Below, one piece after another: positions 30,386-33,587 of a stretch of DNA of 33,587 bases. A program made the translations under genes and the position numbers. Location: NCBI GenBank assembly GCA_022787565.1, contig JALFVN010000057.1, positions 1 to 33,587 of the forward strand, in the 5' to 3' direction. The notes under the pieces are model-generated. The model ran no database searches. It was not told the DNA's origin and worked only from the letters and a program-made list of their open reading frames with translations. The stretch comes from Clostridiales bacterium. GTDB taxonomy: Bacteria; Bacillota; Clostridia; Oscillospirales; Oscillospiraceae. Position 1 is the first letter of the stretch, and each line of letters opens with the position of its first letter.

Positions 30386-30934
30386 TTATTGATACAATTC
30401 AACTGTAAAAGTAAGGGTATCCGTATAAGTACCGCTGCCAGGATAGTCACCGGTTACAGTTAAATTTATTTCTTCACTAGTAGTTACCCAAGACCGGATA
30501 CCTTCATCGTATCTGTAGTGGTTAGTCAATACACCCTGTTGAGAATTGTAACCAGACTCACTCGAAGAATAGACAACACCAGTACCTAAAACCATTTTAT
30601 AAGCAATTTTTTTGCTCGTATCTGTAGTGTCAATTAAATAAGAGCTAATTGTTCCGGAAGCATTGCTTTCGGATTCTTCAGGAGAATTTTGGGCTTTTAC
30701 ATACAAGTTAATACCTTTATTCCATATCAAATTAATTTTTTGGATTTTCACTTCAACTTTTCCTGTTTTTACAGCAGGGTCAATACTAACAGTTGCAGGA
30801 ATAACCAATTCATAGCTTTCCATACTTTCATCAATTTCCATACTGATTACTGTCTGATTTTCAGCGGCAAATGCCGTTACAGTCATACTCATAAAAAGTG
30901 CTGTCGCTAACAAAAGTGAAATGATTTTTTTCAT
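30386..30934 (-). CDS. Secreted protein with an IPATVSID-type beta domain
   Basis: A 182-residue protein with a Sec signal peptide (cleavage expected after AFA, residue 23). The mature part begins ENQTVISMEIDESMESY and continues ELVIPATVSIDPAVKTG; this IPATV-type strand pattern and the Thr/Ser-rich strands ending TDTLTFTVELY are typical of small secreted beta-sandwich, WxL-like or pilin-like, surface proteins of Firmicutes. No sortase motif and no membrane anchor follow. AAAAGGAGA precedes ATG 30934. Preceded at 33 bases by a membrane-anchored protein gene that is likely its partner. A+T-rich. Function unknown. Confidence 0.75.
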   Translation of the reverse strand: MKKIISLLLATALFMSMTVTAFAAENQTVISMEIDESMESYELVIPATVSIDPAVKTGKVEVKIQKINLIWNKGINLYVKAQNSPEESESNASGTISSYLIDTTDTSKKIAYKMVLGTGVVYSSSESGYNSQQGVLTNHYRYDEGIRSWVTTSEEINLTVTGDYPGSGTYTDTLTFTVELYQ

Positions 30935-30967
30935 ACTTTTTTCTCCTTTTCTATGTACTATCTTTTC

Positions 30968-31453
30968 TTATTCAACAATAATCAGAATTTCTAATTCTGC
31001 ATTATTTGTTGGCGTTTGTTTCTCGTCCTGTAAATAGGGCTGCACCATCATAATTGCTTCATATTCACCCGGTTCGAGTTCTTTTTCCAAAGTTACTTTG
31101 CTGCATTTATAACCAGGGGCTATTTTACCAGTAGTAAAAATTAGCTCATCCGTCTCAGCTAACTTTAATGTAAAACTCAAATCATAATAACCACTATTGC
31201 CGTCTGGATTATAAAGCGAAACATCCGCTTCCGTCTTTGCGGCAGGTAATTTAATTGCCGTCCATCCTGGAATAACTATTCCTGGCAAATCTGTCCCTGC
31301 CTGCACATCTTGCAAGTTTTCTTTGTTCGGCTCAAGGACAACTCCGTGATTTTGCTGTTCTTTTGGAGATGAAATTTTAAAAATTACAACCAAAAGTGAA
31401 ACAATCACTATGATAAGTGCAATAATAATAAATACTGGTAATTTCTTTTTCAC
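30968..31453 (-). CDS. Membrane-anchored extracytoplasmic protein
   Basis: A 161-residue protein with a Lys-rich start, one membrane segment (about 6-26) and an outside domain. The conserved-looking core is PGIVIPGW, then DVSLYNPDGNSGYYDLSF, IFTTGKIAPGYKCSKV, LEPGEYEAIMMVQPYL and TPTNNAELEI; the same layout is seen in uncharacterised proteins found beside IPATV-type secreted proteins in gut Firmicutes. The start is probably GTG 31453, placed after GAGGTG (spacing four); ATG 31465 directly after the previous stop is the alternative and would add MRCI. Probable operon with the small HTH gene upstream and the secreted protein downstream. Confidence 0.7.
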   Translation of the reverse strand: MKKKLPVFIIIALIIVIVSLLVVIFKISSPKEQQNHGVVLEPNKENLQDVQAGTDLPGIVIPGWTAIKLPAAKTEADVSLYNPDGNSGYYDLSFTLKLAETDELIFTTGKIAPGYKCSKVTLEKELEPGEYEAIMMVQPYLQDEKQTPTNNAELEILIIVE

Positions 31454-31465
31454 TATACACCTCAT

Positions 31466-31654
31466 TTATGCAGTTCTAATTAAATTTTCTACCGCGAGAC
31501 GTACATTTTGTGGGACACCCTTCATTTGCACATATTTTGAAACAGTGCTTGCGCTACGCCCCACGGTGCGACCAACAGCCGCATAGTTTCCAAGCTCCGC
31601 ATACAGGCGGTGCATTTGCACGATTTCCTGCGGCGTTACACGCGGCGCGCCCAT
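31466..31654 (-). CDS. Small helix-turn-helix protein
   Basis: A 62-residue protein: TPQEIVQMHRLYAELGNYAAVGRTVGRSASTVSKYVQ forms a homeodomain-like/resolvase-type helix-turn-helix with recognition helix near SASTVSKYVQ. It lacks a catalytic domain and is probably a DNA-binding regulator or a phage/element-derived protein. Its ATG overlaps the stop of the upstream frame (TAATG), so it was designed for coupled translation with that gene, and it is followed directly by the membrane protein. Confidence 0.65.
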   Translation of the reverse strand: MGAPRVTPQEIVQMHRLYAELGNYAAVGRTVGRSASTVSKYVQMKGVPQNVRLAVENLIRTA

Positions 31655-31868
31655 TACTTCTTAGCACGGGCAGGCTTGTCGGCAACAATTAAGCTCTTGT
31701 CAGTATTCTCCATACAGATAGCCCAAATCTCTTTGAGATAGCTGCTGAAAGTATACTGCTTGTCACCGCCGCCGTCCTTGATAATACGGTTGATTTCTTC
31801 CAGCTTCGCGGCATAGTTCCAAGGTACGGTGATGGTTTTCTTGTCGGTGTCCAGAATGATACGCTTAT
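31654..31868 (-). pseudogene. Small gene with a probably damaged start codon
   Basis: A frame of about 70 residues reads as a normal soluble protein (KRIILDTDKKTITVPWNY... at the start, KEIWAICMENTD in the middle, ADKPARAKK at the end) and stops in TAATG, coupled to the next gene. Upstream it has a good AAAGGAG (31881-31875), but no ATG, GTG or TTG lies in frame. At the expected place the sequence is AATAAGCG: adding a single G would give ATG AAG CGT six bases after the Shine-Dalgarno. So one base has been lost from the start codon, or the sequence has an error, or a non-AUG start is used. Function unknown; the type occurs in mobile elements. Confidence 0.5.
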
Positions 31869-31896
31869 TGTTCGCTCCTTTCTATGTGATAAAAAT

Positions 31897-31925
31897 AGAA
31901 TACCGCGAAAAAACCATGAAAACAA
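31897..31925 (-). promoter_or_regulatory. Candidate promoter of the secreted-protein cassette
   Basis: TTGTTT (31925-31920), 17-base spacer, TATTCT (31902-31897) on the minus strand, 29 bases before the damaged start codon of the first gene. Confidence 0.45.
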
Positions 31926-31992
31926 TTAACAGGCTGCATAGTTCGGCAAATTTCTTTCGATCTCGGCGTAAATGCTGCAAAAACAACGAACA

Positions 31993-32020
31993 CGCGGAAG
32001 ATTTCATGAAATCTCCCACG
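31993..32020 (-). terminator. Terminator after the kinase/beta-helix operon
   Basis: The perfect palindrome AGATTTCATGAAATCT (31999-32014) is extended by GG/CC and CG/CG pairs on either side. On the minus strand it is followed by TGTTCGTTGTTTTTG. It lies 43 bases after the stop of the zinc-ribbon protein and before the cassette promoter. Confidence 0.6.
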
Positions 32021-32063
32021 TTTTGCTTTGAAATGATAGAATCAGAGACAAAAACACCTTGTT

Positions 32064-33305
32064 TTACTCAAATATTGCATTTGATAGGTCGATTGGATAC
32101 TGAATCGGATTCTCAATATCGATTCTGTTCCCGGAAAAAACAGTACCGCCAAAATCCAACGGTGTTGCGCCGGGAAGATTCACAAATTGAATGCCGATGT
32201 CATTGCCCTCAATCGTGCAGTCCGGGAACCCGGTTTTGAAAAAGTAATAACTCAATGTATCATAGGAAAATGCGATCCCGTTATTTCGGAAGGTGCAGGC
32301 TTCCACGCCGATCATGCCACCTTCCTTTACTGCGGCTCCAATGTCGTATCCGGTAAAAGAGCAGCCCCAAATGTCCGTCGGTGCCGTGGCGGAAAGCCCT
32401 GTGCCGCCCCTGCCCGCAAAATCCAGGTTACAGAGCGTCACATAAGCCGGGTCGTGGGTGCTGACGGTAAGCGTTCCCTCGATCACGGTGCGCCCGCTGC
32501 CGTCAGAGCTGCCGTAGAGGTTTACCGCACGGGAGGATATTTCCAGATTGCCCGTATAGGTAACAGGAGGAAGATAGATGTCCACAATGGTATCCGCCGG
32601 AACTTCCTCGTCAATGCGGCCAAGCAGCGCTTTCAAATCCTCCATGGTGTCAAGGCAGGCTTCTTCTGCCGTGTATGCCTGATGCACAAGGGGCAGTACC
32701 TCAAAGGTATGTTTTAACCGAATGGTATCGCCGTTTTTCATGGTCAGTGTCCAAACAAGCTCATTTGTTCCGCTTGCTCCGGTAAAAAACACATCTGTTT
32801 CCAAAACGGAAGGAGCGAACATCTCGTCATAGCGTGGCACCGCAATCTCCAATGCGCCGTTTTCGTTGGGGAAAGCTTCCAGCGTGCAGCGTTCCACCTT
32901 GGCGAGGAAACTATCAGGATTGGCCAGCTCACCGTCCTGAAAAACGCCAAGCAAGGCAGGCAGACAGGAACTTTCGTCTACAGGAAAAGAAATCGTCCGC
33001 TTTTCCTCTGGCTGTTTGTTTTCAAGGTCGTCCGAAAAGGTGCTGACAAGCAACTCATACGTTCCGTCCTTGTCAGTATAAGTGACGGACGCGCCGCCCT
33101 CAAAGGTTTTCGGTCGGTGGGGCAGGAACACAGCCAGTGCCGCCACGATCAGTACAAGCGCGCCCAGCAGCCCATACAGCGTCTTTTTCCGCCACAGGCG
33201 CGGCGGCTTCACTTCTGAGCGTTCAATCTGACTTTGGGCGCAGTGGGGGCAGAAGGAAGCGTCCTCCGGCAGCTCTGCACCGCAATTTCTGCATTGTTTA
33301 TGCAT
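32064..33305 (-). CDS. Zinc-ribbon, single-TM protein with beta-helix domain
   Basis: A 413-residue protein. Residues 5-22 form a zinc ribbon with two Cys pairs (CRNC, CPHC). A basic stretch and one membrane segment (about 43-61) follow, so the zinc ribbon is cytoplasmic and the rest outside. Residues 65-235 are an unrecognised beta-rich domain. Residues about 245-405 resemble a right-handed parallel beta-helix (repeated VNLYGSSDGSGRTVIEG, YVTLCNLDFAGRGGTGL, IWGCSFTGYDIGAAV, IGVEACTFRNNGIAF). AAGGAGAG upstream overlaps the stop region of the kinase gene, so both are one operon. It may be the kinase substrate, a signal receptor or a surface-binding protein; none is proven. Confidence 0.8.
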   Translation of the reverse strand: MHKQCRNCGAELPEDASFCPHCAQSQIERSEVKPPRLWRKKTLYGLLGALVLIVAALAVFLPHRPKTFEGGASVTYTDKDGTYELLVSTFSDDLENKQPEEKRTISFPVDESSCLPALLGVFQDGELANPDSFLAKVERCTLEAFPNENGALEIAVPRYDEMFAPSVLETDVFFTGASGTNELVWTLTMKNGDTIRLKHTFEVLPLVHQAYTAEEACLDTMEDLKALLGRIDEEVPADTIVDIYLPPVTYTGNLEISSRAVNLYGSSDGSGRTVIEGTLTVSTHDPAYVTLCNLDFAGRGGTGLSATAPTDIWGCSFTGYDIGAAVKEGGMIGVEACTFRNNGIAFSYDTLSYYFFKTGFPDCTIEGNDIGIQFVNLPGATPLDFGGTVFSGNRIDIENPIQYPIDLSNAIFE

Positions 33306-33317
33306 TCTATTCTCTCC

Positions 33318-33587
33318 TTAAAGCGCCTCCATCAGATAAAGCACGCTTTTATATCGTTTCTTCGGATTCACCATGGTGCATTTCTGCACAATATGACCCA
33401 GCTTTCCATTGGCCAGTTCCTTGGACGGGTGCTTTCCCGTGAGCATGATATTCAGCAGCACACCCAGAGAATAGATGTCCGCCCGCTCGTCGGTCTGTGT
33501 AATGCCGTACTGCTCCGGTGCGGCATAACCTGTCGTCCCTAAAATCTGCGTGTCGTGGCTTATCTCACTTTTGAAAATGCGGGAAGC
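33318..33587 (-). CDS. Eukaryotic-type serine/threonine kinase, C-terminal part
   Basis: The last 89 codons of a kinase that begins beyond the right edge. Visible are the activation segment end and P+1 loop ([12 protein letters not shown]), the subdomain IX motif ([22 protein letters not shown]) and subdomain XI ([14 protein letters not shown]). The Arg of KKRY and the Asp of RADIYSLG are conserved, so the fold should be intact. It ends shortly after the kinase domain, so no C-terminal PASTA repeats or membrane anchor follow; these roles may be taken by the zinc-ribbon protein encoded 12 bases downstream. Confidence 0.88.
   Translation of the reverse strand, partial: ASRIFKSEISHDTQILGTTGYAAPEQYGITQTDERADIYSLGVLLNIMLTGKHPSKELANGKLGHIVQKCTMVNPKKRYKSVLYLMEAL

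Noticed and set aside
31689-31925. 78-codon minus-strand frame beginning MFSWFFRG
   Set aside because: It covers the promoter and is the +1 frame of the small gene with the damaged start; the other frame has the natural composition and the TAATG coupling.

Overview
The window looks like chromosomal DNA of a spore-forming, GC-rich Clostridia member, most likely of the Oscillospiraceae type. The evidence is a complete spoIIAA-spoIIAB-sigF sporulation operon, a valS gene under a T-box leader, strong Shine-Dalgarno sequences with consensus sigma-A promoters, a two-subunit Fe-S fumarase, and 28-nt GC-rich inverted-repeat elements. No rRNA, tRNA or CRISPR array was seen. The taxonomic call is inference.

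Layout: 1-2379 (minus) has prfC (release factor 3) followed by a small cyclodeaminase/cyclohydrolase-family gene and a hairpin terminator; the first codons of another minus-strand gene lie at the left edge. 2448-3356 is a FliB-like cysteine-rich protein. 3425-9279 (minus) is a tightly packed run, pcrA/uvrD helicase - EamA transporter - fumA - fumB - malic enzyme, closed by a strong terminator at 3386-3421; the last three genes convert fumarate to malate to pyruvate. 9382-12760 (plus) is a response regulator, ABC ATPase, ABC permease and histidine kinase, resembling envelope-stress or peptide-antibiotic defence modules, with four phased direct repeats in front of the ABC genes. 12849-14114 is a family 2 glycosyltransferase. 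14216-15686 (minus) is the spoIIA operon. 15789-16481 is a GNAT acetyltransferase, followed by two copies of an inverted-repeat element. 16718-19757 (minus) is valS with its promoter and T-box.

19758-21733 is more A+T-rich and looks like an insertion: degraded coding-like sequence and a MORN-repeat lipoprotein with a 177-bp internal tandem duplication. 21734-24391 has a thioredoxin-reductase-like flavoprotein divergent from glnS. 24420-26227 (minus) has a DUF554 membrane protein and an SPFH/prohibitin-like protein. 26262-29618 (plus) has a LUD-domain protein, an N-acyl-D-amino-acid deacylase-like amidohydrolase and a ZIP metal transporter.

From about 29700 to the right edge the character changes to accessory DNA: a small serine recombinase, then a minus-strand cassette (a small gene whose start codon seems to have lost one base, a 62-aa HTH protein, a membrane-anchored protein and a secreted beta-type protein), and finally a eukaryotic-type Ser/Thr kinase (cut by the window end) coupled to a zinc-ribbon / transmembrane / beta-helix protein. 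These last two groups are the least explained parts of the window.
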